Positions 7,764-16,042 of a stretch of 46,858 nt of DNA are shown piece after piece. The notes beneath the pieces were generated by a model. It ran no database searches and was not told the origin of the DNA. It saw nothing but the letters and a program-made list of their open reading frames with translations. The DNA comes from Leucobacter sp. OLIS6 (lineage in GTDB: Bacteria > Actinomycetota > Actinomycetes > Actinomycetales > Microbacteriaceae), in NCBI RefSeq assembly GCF_002752355.1, contig NZ_MRAV01000005.1, forward strand, positions 1-46,858, in the 5' to 3' direction. Positions within the stretch are counted from its first letter, which is position 1; every line of letters begins with the position of its first letter. The translations under genes were made by a program, and so were the position numbers.

Positions 7764-8114
7764 CTACGGACGCTGGGATCCGGGCAGCGCCGCGCGCACC
7801 TCGATCCACGCGTCCAGTTCACCCGCGAGCTCGGAGGCGAGCTCGACGACGCGGTCGCGGGTCTCGGCGCGCACCGCCCACACGCGCCCGAGCGGTTTCC
7901 CCTCGATGGCGGGATCCCGATCCCGCGCGACGGGCCCCGGACCGACCATCACGGCCTGCGCCTCGGGCGCGAGCACCTCGGTCCACTCGAGCTCGGAGGT
8001 GCTCGCCAGCTCGTCCTCGAAGCGGGTCAGGAACGCGGCGATCTCCTCGTGCCACTCGGGGCTGCGTTCGCGGAGCTCGTTCTCGTCGGTGTGCCAGAGC
8101 AGCAGGTAGCGCAT
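7764..8114 (-). CDS. YCII-related domain protein
   Basis: A 116-residue protein beginning MRYLLLWHTDENE, a compact alpha/beta protein of the YCII (dimeric ferredoxin-like barrel) type. The family includes chlorohydrolase-like and unassigned small enzymes, and many members sit near sigma factors; none is seen here. A strong ribosome site (GGAGGAGG) lies upstream of the ATG at 8114, which fixes the start inside a much longer open frame. It is convergent with the lipid kinase gene (29-base gap). Function unknown. Confidence 0.8.
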   Translation of the reverse strand: MRYLLLWHTDENELRERSPEWHEEIAAFLTRFEDELASTSELEWTEVLAPEAQAVMVGPGPVARDRDPAIEGKPLGRVWAVRAETRDRVVELASELAGELDAWIEVRAALPGSQRP

Positions 8115-8133
8115 GGTCGCCTCCTCCGTCGGT

Positions 8134-8158
8134 CCGGGGCGGCCGGGCCGCGCCCCGG
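8134..8158 (-). terminator. Possible terminator after the HAAS-domain gene
   Basis: CCGGGGC and GCCCCGG flank a GC-rich centre that can pair further (GGCC/GGCC). It lies between the end of the HAAS gene and the YCII gene, both on the minus strand. No T tract follows, so confidence is low. Confidence 0.35.
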
Positions 8159-8230
8159 GGTTCCCATCCTCCCAGCGGGCTCCGGCGCTGTCGAGGGGCG
8201 GCTCGCGGAACGAACCCGGGGGCGGCGGGA

Positions 8231-9370
8231 TCACGGCGTCGGCGTCGCCGAGGGCGCGGGGGTCGGGGCGGCAGCAGGACCCGCCTGGTCCGAAGTCGTA
8301 CCCGGCGCCGTGCAGTTCGCCGACAGCGGCGCCACCGCGTCCCGAGGAGCGGCCGCGATGGGGTCGGCATCGCCGGGGACCTCGTTGCCCTGCAGATCGA
8401 TGCGCTTCTCTTCGAGCGGGAACACGTTCCACGCCCCCGGGTCGGCCAGACGGTTCACGCCGTACTCGATGCTCTGCTGCTTCTGCTCGTCCCAGCCTCC
8501 GTCGACCTGCTGCCCGTCGCCCCAGGGGCCGCCCGTGGTCGTGGTCAGCGGCCGACCGTCCTGATCGAAGAGCCGGACTCCGTCGAGCAGCTTGCCCGAG
8601 CAGTCGTAGGCGTAGATGTTCGAGATTCGTTGCTCGGCGTTCGAAGTCAACCCGGGCTCTCCCTGCGGTTGACTCGCCAGATCGTTCGAAACTGCACCCA
8701 GGTTCGCGATGCTCCCGAGCAGGAACACCAGCGCGAACACGGCGATGACATCGCCTACCCGGCGGAGCCAGACCATCCACCGCTTCGGCAGCCACTTGCC
8801 GCGGCCCCACTGCACGCTCAGCACCGTCGTGACGAGTCCGAGCAGCACCGCGACGGTCATCGAACGCGGGTACGGCAGTCCGGAGACGTTGACGAGGAAC
8901 CCGGTGAAGAAGAGGACGGCGAGCGCGACCCCGAGACCGCGGAGCACCCACCAGACCGGTCGCAACGAGCGGATGAAGTCCCAGGCCCCCTTGCGTGCCG
9001 CGGTCGCCTCGGCCCAGTCGCTGAGCCGCTCCTCGACGGCATCGGCGCGCTCCCGGAACGTACGCCGGGGCCGGGCACCGGCAGCCTCGCCGCGCGGCGG
9101 CAGGCCCGCGGCCAGGCGCAGCTCCTCGGCGTACGCGATCGGGTCGCCGAGCTCGCCGCCGTCGGCGAGACGCTCGACGAGGTCGGCTTCGAGGCCGTCG
9201 ACGAGGTCGTCCCGTTCCTCCGCGGGGAGGTCGGCGAGCTGCGCGCGCACCGCGCCGGCGAACGCCGCCGCGCGGTCGGCGGCAGCCCCGAGCCCGGCTT
9301 CGGCCCCGGGTCCGGTCTCGGCGATCGGTCGCGTCGGCGCGGTCTGATCGGAGGCGGTGGTGGCGTTCAT
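8231..9370 (-). CDS. HAAS-domain membrane protein paired with PadR
   Basis: A 379-residue protein. Residues ~25-90 (AQLADLPAEERDDLVDGLEADLVERL and the DPIAYAEELRLAAG segment) resemble the HAAS domain, a helical domain that accompanies PadR-type regulators and is thought to act as their anti-regulator or sensor partner. About four hydrophobic segments follow (VLRGLGVALAVLFFTGFLV, MTVAVLLGLVTTVLSV, VGDVIAVFALVFLLGSI). A ~150-residue domain, probably extracytoplasmic, ends in a Pro/Ala/Thr-rich tail. The start ATG at 9370 overlaps the padR stop by four bases (ATGA), so the two are co-translated. Role in membrane or signal response is inferred from this pairing. Confidence 0.78.
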   Translation of the reverse strand: MNATTASDQTAPTRPIAETGPGAEAGLGAAADRAAAFAGAVRAQLADLPAEERDDLVDGLEADLVERLADGGELGDPIAYAEELRLAAGLPPRGEAAGARPRRTFRERADAVEERLSDWAEATAARKGAWDFIRSLRPVWWVLRGLGVALAVLFFTGFLVNVSGLPYPRSMTVAVLLGLVTTVLSVQWGRGKWLPKRWMVWLRRVGDVIAVFALVFLLGSIANLGAVSNDLASQPQGEPGLTSNAEQRISNIYAYDCSGKLLDGVRLFDQDGRPLTTTTGGPWGDGQQVDGGWDEQKQQSIEYGVNRLADPGAWNVFPLEEKRIDLQGNEVPGDADPIAAAPRDAVAPLSANCTAPGTTSDQAGPAAAPTPAPSATPTP

Positions 9371-9780
9371 GCGTCGACTCCCGTCGTGAGCGGCTGCGGT
9401 ACTGGAACGTGCTGGGGTTCTGCGGTCTGCTGCGGCGCGTCGGCCGGACGGCCGGATCGGGGTTCGCCCGCCACGAGCTCGGTGAGCACTGCGGAGAATC
9501 GGAGCCACCCGGCACGCTGCTCGTCGAGCAGGGCACGACCCGCGGGCGTCATGCTGTAGTACTTGCGGTGCGGTCCGCCCTCGGACGGCACCACGTAGGT
9601 GGAGAGCGCGCCCGCGGCGTAGAGCCGGCGCAGCGTGCCGTACACCGATGCGTCGCCGACTTCTTCGAGCCCGGCGTCGCGCAGGCGCCGCACGACGTCG
9701 TAGCCGTAGCCGTCCTCGTGCTGCACGACGGCGAGCACCGCGGCATCCAGCACGCCCTTGAGCAGTTGGGTGGGATCCAT
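9367..9780 (-). CDS. PadR-family transcriptional regulator
   Basis: A 137-residue winged-helix regulator starting MDPTQLLKGVLDAAVLAVV. The PadR fold is clear from GYGYDVVRRLRDAGLEEVGDASVYGTLRRLYAAGAL and PHRKYYSMTPAGRALL. An AGGAA ribosome site precedes the ATG at 9780. A GTG at 9810 would add ten residues and is an alternative. The C-terminal ~30 residues are Pro/Gln-rich and non-conserved. It is the first gene of a two-gene operon with the HAAS membrane protein. A palindrome just upstream probably serves autoregulation. Confidence 0.88.
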   Translation of the reverse strand: MDPTQLLKGVLDAAVLAVVQHEDGYGYDVVRRLRDAGLEEVGDASVYGTLRRLYAAGALSTYVVPSEGGPHRKYYSMTPAGRALLDEQRAGWLRFSAVLTELVAGEPRSGRPADAPQQTAEPQHVPVPQPLTTGVDA

Positions 9781-9804
9781 CGCGTTCCTCACGTTCCTTC
9801 CGTT

Positions 9805-9835
9805 GCGCACTAGTGTGCATTACACAATAGTGCGC
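9805..9835. promoter_or_regulatory. Nested palindrome, probable PadR operator
   Basis: The outer arms GCGCACTA and TAGTGCGC enclose an inner palindrome GTGT-GCATT-ACAC. It is centred about 40 bases upstream of the chosen padR start and overlaps the likely promoter. PadR proteins commonly bind spaced dyads of the ATGT/ACAT type, and GTGT/ACAC is close to that. Confidence 0.6.
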
Positions 9836-9885
9836 CGTCAAGAACTCTCAAGGGTCCCGGACCCGGAGGGACCCCGCCCGCGCGG

Positions 9886-10845
9886 CTACGCCTCGCCGTC
9901 TGCGGTGCCCTCGATGACGCCGCGCAGCCAGTCGCGCGCATCCCGGAACGTACCGTCGTCGTGCGCATCGCGGATCGACGCCGCGACGCGGTCAGCCCGC
10001 GGGTAGGAGCCGAGGAACACCACGTTGGGGCTGAAACGCTTCACGCCGAGCAGCGCATCGGCTACCCGCTCGTCCTTCACGTGCCCCTCGGCGTCGATCA
10101 CGAAGCGGTACCGGCCCATGCGGTCGCCGATGGGCCGCGACGCGAGCAGCGTCAGGTTGACTCCGCGGGTCGCGAACTGCTCGAGCAGGTCGAGCAGGGC
10201 GCCGGCCCGGTCGTCGGGCAGCTCGACGATCAGCGAGGTCTTGTCGGCGCCGGTCGGTTCGCCGACGGGCACGGTGCGGCTGACGAGCACGAAGCGGGTC
10301 TCGGCGTCGGGGTTCTCGGCGATGCCCTCGGCCAGCACGTCGACGTCGTAGTGGTCGGCGATGCCGGGCGGCGCGATCGCGGCGTCGATCCCCTTTTCAG
10401 GGTCGAACAGGTCGGCTGCCGCCTGCACGTTCGAGGTGGCCTGCAGATGCCGATGCCCCGGAGCGTTGCCGTCGAGCCAGGCACGGCACTGCCCGTAGGC
10501 GACCGGGTGCGCGGCGACGACCTCGACGTCCTCGAGGCGGATCCCGGGTCGCGCCACGAGCACGAAGCTCACGGGGACGAGGTACTCCCCCACGATCCGC
10601 AGATCGGGGATCGTGGCGAGCGCGTCCTGCGCGACGGTCACCCCGCCGTCGATCGAGTTCTCGATCGCGATCATCGCGGCGTCGCTCACGCCCGTGACGA
10701 CGTCGTTCAGCGCCTCGCCGAGGTTCGCCACCGGACGCCAGTCCTCGCCGACCGCCTCGGGCACCTGCTTGAGCGCGGCCTCGGTAAAGGTTCCGGCCGG
10801 GCCCAGGTAGCTGTACCGGCGGGATCCTGCGGGGCGCTCATTCAT
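9886..10845 (-). CDS. pheA: Prephenate dehydratase
   Basis: A 319-residue monofunctional prephenate dehydratase, converting prephenate to phenylpyruvate in phenylalanine synthesis. The N-terminal catalytic domain begins RRYSYLGPAGTFTEAAL and includes IENSIDGGV (61-69) and the catalytic TRFVLV motif (183-188). From about residue 200 an ACT domain follows (KTSLIVELPDDRAGALLDLLEQFATRGVNLTLLASRP), the phenylalanine feedback site; the usual ESRP reads ASRP here. There is no chorismate mutase domain. The start is fixed by TACGCT six bases upstream. It lies downstream of pgm on the same strand but has its own promoter. Confidence 0.95.
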   Translation of the reverse strand: MNERPAGSRRYSYLGPAGTFTEAALKQVPEAVGEDWRPVANLGEALNDVVTGVSDAAMIAIENSIDGGVTVAQDALATIPDLRIVGEYLVPVSFVLVARPGIRLEDVEVVAAHPVAYGQCRAWLDGNAPGHRHLQATSNVQAAADLFDPEKGIDAAIAPPGIADHYDVDVLAEGIAENPDAETRFVLVSRTVPVGEPTGADKTSLIVELPDDRAGALLDLLEQFATRGVNLTLLASRPIGDRMGRYRFVIDAEGHVKDERVADALLGVKRFSPNVVFLGSYPRADRVAASIRDAHDDGTFRDARDWLRGVIEGTADGEA

Positions 10846-10851
10846 GGGTCA

Positions 10852-10857
10852 AGCGTA
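10852..10857 (-). promoter_or_regulatory. Leaderless -10 element of pheA
   Basis: On the minus strand TACGCT, six bases (TGACCC), then ATG of pheA. The same hexamer precedes the SRAP gene. Confidence 0.58.
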
Positions 10858-10905
10858 CCCACCCGCACGGCCGCGAGCATGCGGCGAGCGCCGCAGCCGT
10901 TCGGG

Positions 10906-12558
10906 CTATGCGCCGAGCACGCGGTCGACGAGGCGGCGCGCGGCCTCCTGCACCTCGGCGAGGTGCTCGGGGCCGCGGAACGACTCGGCGTAGATCTTCA
11001 TGACGTGCTCGGTACCCGAGGGACGCGCGGCGAACCAGGCGTGCTCGGTCTGCACCTTGAGCCCTCCGATGTCCGCTCCGTTGCCGGGAGCGGTCGTGAG
11101 CACCGCGGTGATGGGATCGCCCGCGAGCTCGGTGTCGGTCACGTCGGACGGCGCGAGCGCTGCGAGGCGCGCCTTCTGCTCCGGCGTCGCGGGGGCGTCC
11201 ACGCGCGCGTAGGCGGGGTCGCCGAGCCGGCCGGCAAGCTCCCGGTACCGCTGCGAGGGCGACTGCCCGGTCACGGCCTGGATCTCGGCCGCGAGCAGGC
11301 ACAGCAGGATCCCGTCCTTGTCGGTGCTCCAGGGCGCCCCGTCGAAACGCAGGAAGGAGGCTCCGGCGCTCTCCTCGCCGCCGAACACGACCGAACCGTC
11401 GACGAGCCCGGGGACGAACCACTTGAATCCGACCGGCACCTCGAGCAGGGTCCGGCCATGCGCGGCGACCACGCGGTCGATGAGCCCGGACGAGACGAGG
11501 GTCTTGCCGATGCCCGCCTCCGGCGCCCAGTCGGGCCGGTGGCTCAGCAGGTAGTCGATGGCGACCACGAGGAAGTGGTTGGGGTTCATGAGGCCGGCGT
11601 CGGCGGTGACGATGCCGTGGCGGTCGGCGTCGGCGTCGTTGCCCGTGACGAGGTCGAAGTCGTCGCGGTAGCCGGTCACGGTCGACATGACCTGCGCCGA
11701 GGAGGGATCCATGCGGATCTTGCCGTCCCAGTCGAGGTGCATGAACGACCAGCGCGGGTCGACGCCCGGGCCGAGCACCGTGAGGTCGAAGTCGAACCGG
11801 TCGCGGATCGCCGCCCAGTAGGCGACGCTCGCGCCGCCGAGCGGGTGCGCGCCGATGCGCAGACCCGAGCGACGGATCGCGTCGACGTCGATCACCCGGT
11901 CGATGGATTCCACGTATTCGCCGAGGAAGTCGTAGCGGCCGACGGACTCGCCCGCGACCCCGTCGCGGCCGGCCCGCGGGATCGCGTCGACGCCCTGCTC
12001 GAGCAGCTCGTTCGCGCGACGCGCGATCCAGCCGGTGGCGTCGGTGTCGGCGGGTCCGCCGTGCGGCGGGTTGTACTTGAAGCCGCCGTCGCGCGGCGGG
12101 TTGTGGCTCGGGGTGACCACGATGCCGTCGGCCCGGCCGGGATCGGCGGCGTCGCGGCCGCGGTTGTGGGTGAGGATCGCATGGCTCACGGCGGGAGTCG
12201 GCACGTAGATCTCGTCGCCCGTCCCGGAGCGGGCGAGCACTCGGACGCCCGCGGCGGAGAGCACCTCGCGGGCGATCCGCTCGGCGGGAGCGGAGAGCGG
12301 GTGGGTGTCGGCGCCGAGGAAGAGCGGCCCTTCGATGCCCTGCCCGGCGCGGTACTCGGCGATGGCCGCGCTCATCGCGATGATGTGGGCGGCGTTGAAC
12401 GAGCCGTCGAGCGAGGACCCGCGGTGCCCGGAGGTGCCGAACACGACGCGCTGCGCCGGATCGCTCGGGTCGGGGACGCGCTCGTCGAACGCGGCGAGCA
12501 GCGCGTCGAGGTCGACGAGGTCTTCAGGGCGCGCGGGTGCGGCGGCTCGGTCGTGCAT
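10906..12558 (-). CDS. pgm: Phosphoglucomutase (alpha-D-glucose phosphate-specific)
   Basis: A 550-residue phosphohexomutase interconverting glucose 1-phosphate and glucose 6-phosphate. Visible are VFGTSGHRGSSLDGSFNAAHI near residue 40, the phosphoserine loop VVTPSHNP with Ser151, the Mg2+ loop GNDADADRHG and the sugar-recognition loop GGEESAGASF. This matches the bacterial Pgm of ~546 residues rather than PgcA or GlmM types. The ATG at 12558 is chosen because the family N-terminus starts there, although the frame is open far upstream. GAGACT lies six bases before it, a weaker leaderless-type -10. It is divergent from the NagD-like gene across 84 bases. Confidence 0.95.
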   Translation of the reverse strand: MHDRAAAPARPEDLVDLDALLAAFDERVPDPSDPAQRVVFGTSGHRGSSLDGSFNAAHIIAMSAAIAEYRAGQGIEGPLFLGADTHPLSAPAERIAREVLSAAGVRVLARSGTGDEIYVPTPAVSHAILTHNRGRDAADPGRADGIVVTPSHNPPRDGGFKYNPPHGGPADTDATGWIARRANELLEQGVDAIPRAGRDGVAGESVGRYDFLGEYVESIDRVIDVDAIRRSGLRIGAHPLGGASVAYWAAIRDRFDFDLTVLGPGVDPRWSFMHLDWDGKIRMDPSSAQVMSTVTGYRDDFDLVTGNDADADRHGIVTADAGLMNPNHFLVVAIDYLLSHRPDWAPEAGIGKTLVSSGLIDRVVAAHGRTLLEVPVGFKWFVPGLVDGSVVFGGEESAGASFLRFDGAPWSTDKDGILLCLLAAEIQAVTGQSPSQRYRELAGRLGDPAYARVDAPATPEQKARLAALAPSDVTDTELAGDPITAVLTTAPGNGADIGGLKVQTEHAWFAARPSGTEHVMKIYAESFRGPEHLAEVQEAARRLVDRVLGA

Positions 12559-12630
12559 GGATCCAGTCTCCCACCGGTCCCCCGCGGAACCGGTGAGGCC
12601 GCGCGGCACCGCGCGTTCATCGGCCGGGAC

Positions 12631-12636
12631 TACTCT
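12631..12636 (+). promoter_or_regulatory. Leaderless -10 element of the HAD-IIA gene
   Basis: TACTCT, six bases (GTGGCT), then ATG at 12643. Confidence 0.58.
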
Positions 12637-12642
12637 GTGGCT

Positions 12643-13494
12643 ATGAGCGAAGCACGCGCCGCCGTCCCGCAGCCCTCGACAAAGACCGCCCCCGCGAACG
12701 CGGAGGCGAGGCCGCACCCCCGCGCCCGGATCGAGTGCTGGCTCACCGACATGGACGGCGTGCTCGTGCACGAGAATCGCGCGATCCCGGGTGCGGCCGA
12801 ACTGATCGCGCGCTGGCAGGCGGACGGGACCCCGTTCCTCGTGCTGACGAACAACTCGATCTTCACCGCCCGCGATCTCAGCGCCCGGCTCTCGGCATCG
12901 GGGCTCGACGTTCCCGAGGACCGCATCTGGACGAGCGCGCTCGCCACCGCGGCGTTCCTCAAGCAGCAGAAGCCCGGCGGCTCGGCGTTCGTGATCGGCG
13001 AGGCGGGGATCCTCACCGCACTGCACGACTCCGGGTACGTGATGACCGAGGCGGATCCCGACTTCGTCGTGGTCGGCGAGACCCGCAACTACTCGTTCGA
13101 GGCGATCACCAAGGCGATCCGACTGATCGATCGCGGCGCCCGCTTCATCTCGACGAATCCCGACGCCACGGGTCCGAGCTCCGAGGGCCCGCTTCCCGCG
13201 ACGGGCGCCATCAACGCGCTCATCACCAAGGCGACCGGACGCGAGCCCTACATCGTGGGCAAGCCGAACCCCATGATGTTCCGGTCGGCCCTCAACCGGA
13301 TCGGTGCGCACTCCCACAACACCGCCATGATCGGCGACCGCATGGACACCGACGTGGTGGCGGGCATGGAGGCCGGTCTGCACACGGTGCTCGTGCTGAC
13401 CGGCATCTCGGACCAGCGCGAGATCGAGCGGTTCCCGTTCCGGCCCGACGAGGTGCTCGGCTCCGTCGCGGAACTGCTCGACCCGATCGCGTAG
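12643..13494 (+). CDS. HAD-IIA phosphatase (NagD-like)
   Basis: A 283-residue HAD-superfamily hydrolase with a type IIA cap. The nucleophile motif is WLTDMDGVLVHEN (Asp36, Asp38), followed by FLVLTNNS, the family motif after it, VVGETRNYSFEAI in the cap, IVGKPNPMMF with the motif III lysine, and AMIGDRMDTDVVAGMEAGLHTVLVLTGI as motif IV. This is the pattern of NagD (UMP/GMP phosphatase) and 4-nitrophenylphosphatase-type enzymes; the physiological substrate is not evident. The first ~28 residues are low-complexity and may be disordered. The start is set by the leaderless -10. It is divergent from pgm. Confidence 0.9.
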   Translation: MSEARAAVPQPSTKTAPANAEARPHPRARIECWLTDMDGVLVHENRAIPGAAELIARWQADGTPFLVLTNNSIFTARDLSARLSASGLDVPEDRIWTSALATAAFLKQQKPGGSAFVIGEAGILTALHDSGYVMTEADPDFVVVGETRNYSFEAITKAIRLIDRGARFISTNPDATGPSSEGPLPATGAINALITKATGREPYIVGKPNPMMFRSALNRIGAHSHNTAMIGDRMDTDVVAGMEAGLHTVLVLTGISDQREIERFPFRPDEVLGSVAELLDPIA

Positions 13495-13534
13495 CGCTCA
13501 CGGATCCGATACGCCGACGATAGGTGCGGGCTCC

Positions 13535-13540
13535 TAGCAT
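13535..13540 (+). promoter_or_regulatory. Leaderless -10 element of the two-component operon
   Basis: TAGCAT, six bases (GGGGGC), then ATG at 13547, the first gene of a three-gene operon. Confidence 0.55.
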
Positions 13541-13546
13541 GGGGGC

Positions 13547-14236
13547 ATGCGCGTACTGATCGTCGAAGACGAGCCCCTGATGGCCGAGGCCGTTCGCGAC
13601 GGCCTGCGGCTCGAAGCCATCGCGGCCGACATCGCGGGCGACGGCGACACCGCGCTCGAACTGCTGAGCATCAACAGCTACGACATCGCGGTGCTCGACC
13701 GGGACGTGCCCGGCCCGTCGGGCGACGAGATCGCCCGACGAATCGTCGAATCCGGCAGCGGAATCCCGATCCTGATGGTCACCGCGGCCGACCGGATCGA
13801 CGACAAGGCGTCGGGCTTCGAGCTCGGCGCCGACGACTACCTGACGAAGCCGTTCGAGCTGCGCGAGCTCGTGCTGCGCCTGCGCGCGCTCGACCGCCGC
13901 CGAGCGCACCACCGACCGCCGGTGCGCGAGATCGCGGGGCTCCGCCTGGATCCCTTCCGCCGCGAGGTGTACCGCGACGGCCGCTACGTCGCCCTCACCC
14001 GCAAGCAGTTCGCCGTGCTCGAGGTGCTCGTCGCCGCCGAGGGCGGCGTGATCAGCGCCGAGGAGCTGCTGGAGCGGGCGTGGGACGAGAACGCCGACCC
14101 GTTCACGAACGCGGTGCGGATCACGGTGTCGGCGCTGCGCAAGCGGCTCGGCGAGCCGTGGCTGATCGCGACCGTGCCGGGCGTCGGCTACCGCATCGAC
14201 ACCGAACCGAGCGCCGAGGGGCCCGCCGGTGTCTAG
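13547..14236 (+). CDS. OmpR/PhoB-family response regulator
   Basis: A 229-residue regulator. The receiver domain (1-~115) has the acidic pocket VEDEP (Glu7-Asp8), the phospho-acceptor Asp51 (AVLDRDVPG), a conserved Thr (LMVTAADR) and the Lys of LTKPFELREL. The C-terminal winged-helix DNA-binding domain ends with NAVRITVSALRKRLGEPWLIATVPGVGYRI, the standard OmpR recognition-helix and wing region. Its reading frame overlaps the downstream kinase start by eight bases (GTG at 14229). It presumably controls envelope genes together with that kinase; targets are unknown. Confidence 0.94.
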   Translation: MRVLIVEDEPLMAEAVRDGLRLEAIAADIAGDGDTALELLSINSYDIAVLDRDVPGPSGDEIARRIVESGSGIPILMVTAADRIDDKASGFELGADDYLTKPFELRELVLRLRALDRRRAHHRPPVREIAGLRLDPFRREVYRDGRYVALTRKQFAVLEVLVAAEGGVISAEELLERAWDENADPFTNAVRITVSALRKRLGEPWLIATVPGVGYRIDTEPSAEGPAGV

Positions 14237-15401
14237 ACCTGCGGTGGATCGCGAGCCCGGACTGAGCGTCCGGCTGAAGTTCACCCTCAGCTACGCGGCG
14301 GTCGTGCTGCTCACCGGCGCGCTGCTGCTCGCGGTCGTCTGGGTCTTCCTGCTGCGCTACGTACCGACCGATGCGTTCGTCGGTTCGCACTCAGACTCGC
14401 CGGATGAGTTCCCGAGCACGTTCTTCCCGGGCCGCAACGACCTGATCCGCGCCTTCGTCCCCGCCGCGATCTGGGCGCTCATCGCCCTCCTCGTCATCGG
14501 ACTGGTCGGCGGCTGGGTCCTCGCCGGTCGCATGCTGGGCCCGTTGCGCCGGATCACCGCCGCGACCCGCCGGGTCTCCGACGGCTCGCTCTCGCACCGC
14601 ATCGAGCTCGAGGGGCGCCGCGACGAGTTCCGGGAGCTCGCCGACGGCCTCGACGCGATGCTCGATCGGCTCGAATCCCAGGTCGCCGAGCAGCAACGCT
14701 TCGCGGCGAACGCCTCGCACGAGCTCCGGACCCCGCTCGCCATCACCCAGACCATGCTGGAGGTCGCGCAGAGCGAGCCCGCCCGAGCCGACGACGAGCT
14801 GCTCGAGCGCCTCCGCGCCGTCAACGCCCGGGCGATCGAGCTGACCGAGGCCCTGCTCGTGCTGAGCCGCGCCGACCGGCGATCCTTCGACCGCGAGCGG
14901 ATCGATCTCTCGCTGCTCGGCGAGGAGGCGGCCGAGACCCTGCTCCCCCTCGCCGAGAAGCACGGCGTGGCGCTCGAGACCGAGGGCGAGATCGCGCTCG
15001 CGTTCGGGTCCCCCGCGCTGCTGCTGCAGACGGTGACGAACCTCGTGCACAACGCGATCGTGCACAACCTCCCCGCGGGCGGGACCGTTCTGATCCGCAC
15101 GGCCGCCGGCGTCGAGACCTCGCGCATCTCGGTCGAGAACACGGGCGAACGGATCAGCCCGGAACTCGTCTCGACCCTCACCGAGCCGTTCCGGCGGGGT
15201 ACCGGGCGCATCCGCAGCGATCAGGCAGGAGTCGGTCTGGGCCTCGCGATCGTGCAGAGCATCGTCACGGCGCACGACGGCGCCCTCGACCTGGCCGCGC
15301 TGCCGGACGGCGGGCTGCGGGCGACCGTCGTGCTGCCGACGGGGGATCCCGCAGGCGGGCACCGCCCCGCGCGGCCGACCGCTTCGGACCGCGAGCGCTG
15401 A
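14229..15401 (+). CDS. Sensor histidine kinase (HAMP-HisKA-HATPase)
   Basis: A 390-residue membrane kinase. Segment one spans ~18-42 and segment two ~76-99 (AAIWALIALLVIGLVGGWVLAG), with a short ~33-residue extracytoplasmic loop between. A HAMP linker follows (RMLGPLRRITAATRRVSDGSL). HisKA contains RFAANASHELRTPL with phospho-acceptor His164. The ATPase domain shows the N box NLVHNAIVHN, then SVENTGERI (G1) and GVGLGLAIVQSIV (G2). The small sensor loop suggests sensing in or near the membrane. The GTG start overlaps the response regulator gene. The stop TGA overlaps the ATG of the VanZ gene (TGATG). Confidence 0.93.
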   Translation: MSRPAVDREPGLSVRLKFTLSYAAVVLLTGALLLAVVWVFLLRYVPTDAFVGSHSDSPDEFPSTFFPGRNDLIRAFVPAAIWALIALLVIGLVGGWVLAGRMLGPLRRITAATRRVSDGSLSHRIELEGRRDEFRELADGLDAMLDRLESQVAEQQRFAANASHELRTPLAITQTMLEVAQSEPARADDELLERLRAVNARAIELTEALLVLSRADRRSFDRERIDLSLLGEEAAETLLPLAEKHGVALETEGEIALAFGSPALLLQTVTNLVHNAIVHNLPAGGTVLIRTAAGVETSRISVENTGERISPELVSTLTEPFRRGTGRIRSDQAGVGLGLAIVQSIVTAHDGALDLAALPDGGLRATVVLPTGDPAGGHRPARPTASDRER

Positions 15402-16042
15402 TGCCGACGCGCGCGGCCGGCCGGCCGGGCCGGCGTTCCGTCTCGCGCAACGCGCTGGTCGCGAGCCTCGGCGTCTATCTGCTCGTGCTGACCTGGGCCG
15501 TGCTGTGGAAGTTCGAGGTCCCGTACATCGGCGCGGGCGGGCTGCGCGTGATCAAGCTCGTACCGTTCGGAGCCGACAACGATGCGACGGCGAGCTTCCC
15601 GCTCGAGATCCTCGCGAACCTCGTGCTCTTCCTCCCGCTCGGCTGGCACCTCGGGCTCCTCGCGCCGCAGCGCTGGTCGAAACCGCGAGCGCTCTGGGTC
15701 GCCGCGGGCGCCTCGGCGGCGGTGAGTCTGCTGCTCGAGACCGCGCAGTTCGTCCTCGCGGTCGGCGTCTCCGACGTCACCGACGTGCTGGTGAACACGG
15801 CGGGCGGGCTCGCCGGGCTCGGGATCCTGGGGCTCGCTCGCCGGGCGCTCGGCGGACGGGCCGCGCCGGTTCTGGGCCGCTCCTGCGTCGCCGGCACCGC
15901 GCTGGCGCTGGTACTCGCCGTCGCGGTGCTCGTCTCGCCGCTGCACCTCCGGCAGCGGGATGTCTCCTGCGCCGTCCCGGGTGATCCCGCGAGCTGCGTC
16001 GTGACGTCCGCCCCCGCCGTTCAGACCCCGATACGCCGGTAG
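15401..16042 (+). CDS. VanZ-like integral membrane protein
   Basis: A 213-residue protein of the VanZ-like family, with about four hydrophobic segments (ASLGVYLLVLTWAVLWKF, ILANLVLFLPLGWHLGLL, ASAAVSLLLETAQFVLAVGVSDVTDVLVNTAGGLAGLGILGLA, AGTALALVLAVAVLVS). The family hallmarks NLVLFLPLG and the ETAQ...D..DVL.NT.GG pattern are intact. VanZ confers low-level teicoplanin resistance in enterococci, but most homologues have no proven role. It is translationally coupled to the kinase gene, so it is probably an accessory of that envelope-stress system. Its 3' end overlaps the convergent carboxyltransferase gene by 22 bases. Confidence 0.88.
   Translation: MPTRAAGRPGRRSVSRNALVASLGVYLLVLTWAVLWKFEVPYIGAGGLRVIKLVPFGADNDATASFPLEILANLVLFLPLGWHLGLLAPQRWSKPRALWVAAGASAAVSLLLETAQFVLAVGVSDVTDVLVNTAGGLAGLGILGLARRALGGRAAPVLGRSCVAGTALALVLAVAVLVSPLHLRQRDVSCAVPGDPASCVVTSAPAVQTPIRR

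Noticed and set aside
9961..13494. A 1177-codon open frame on the plus strand
   Set aside because: It runs antisense across pheA and pgm and is rich in Arg, Val, Asp and Glu, as expected for a high-GC antisense frame. Only its last ~283 codons (from 12643) are a real HAD-IIA gene.
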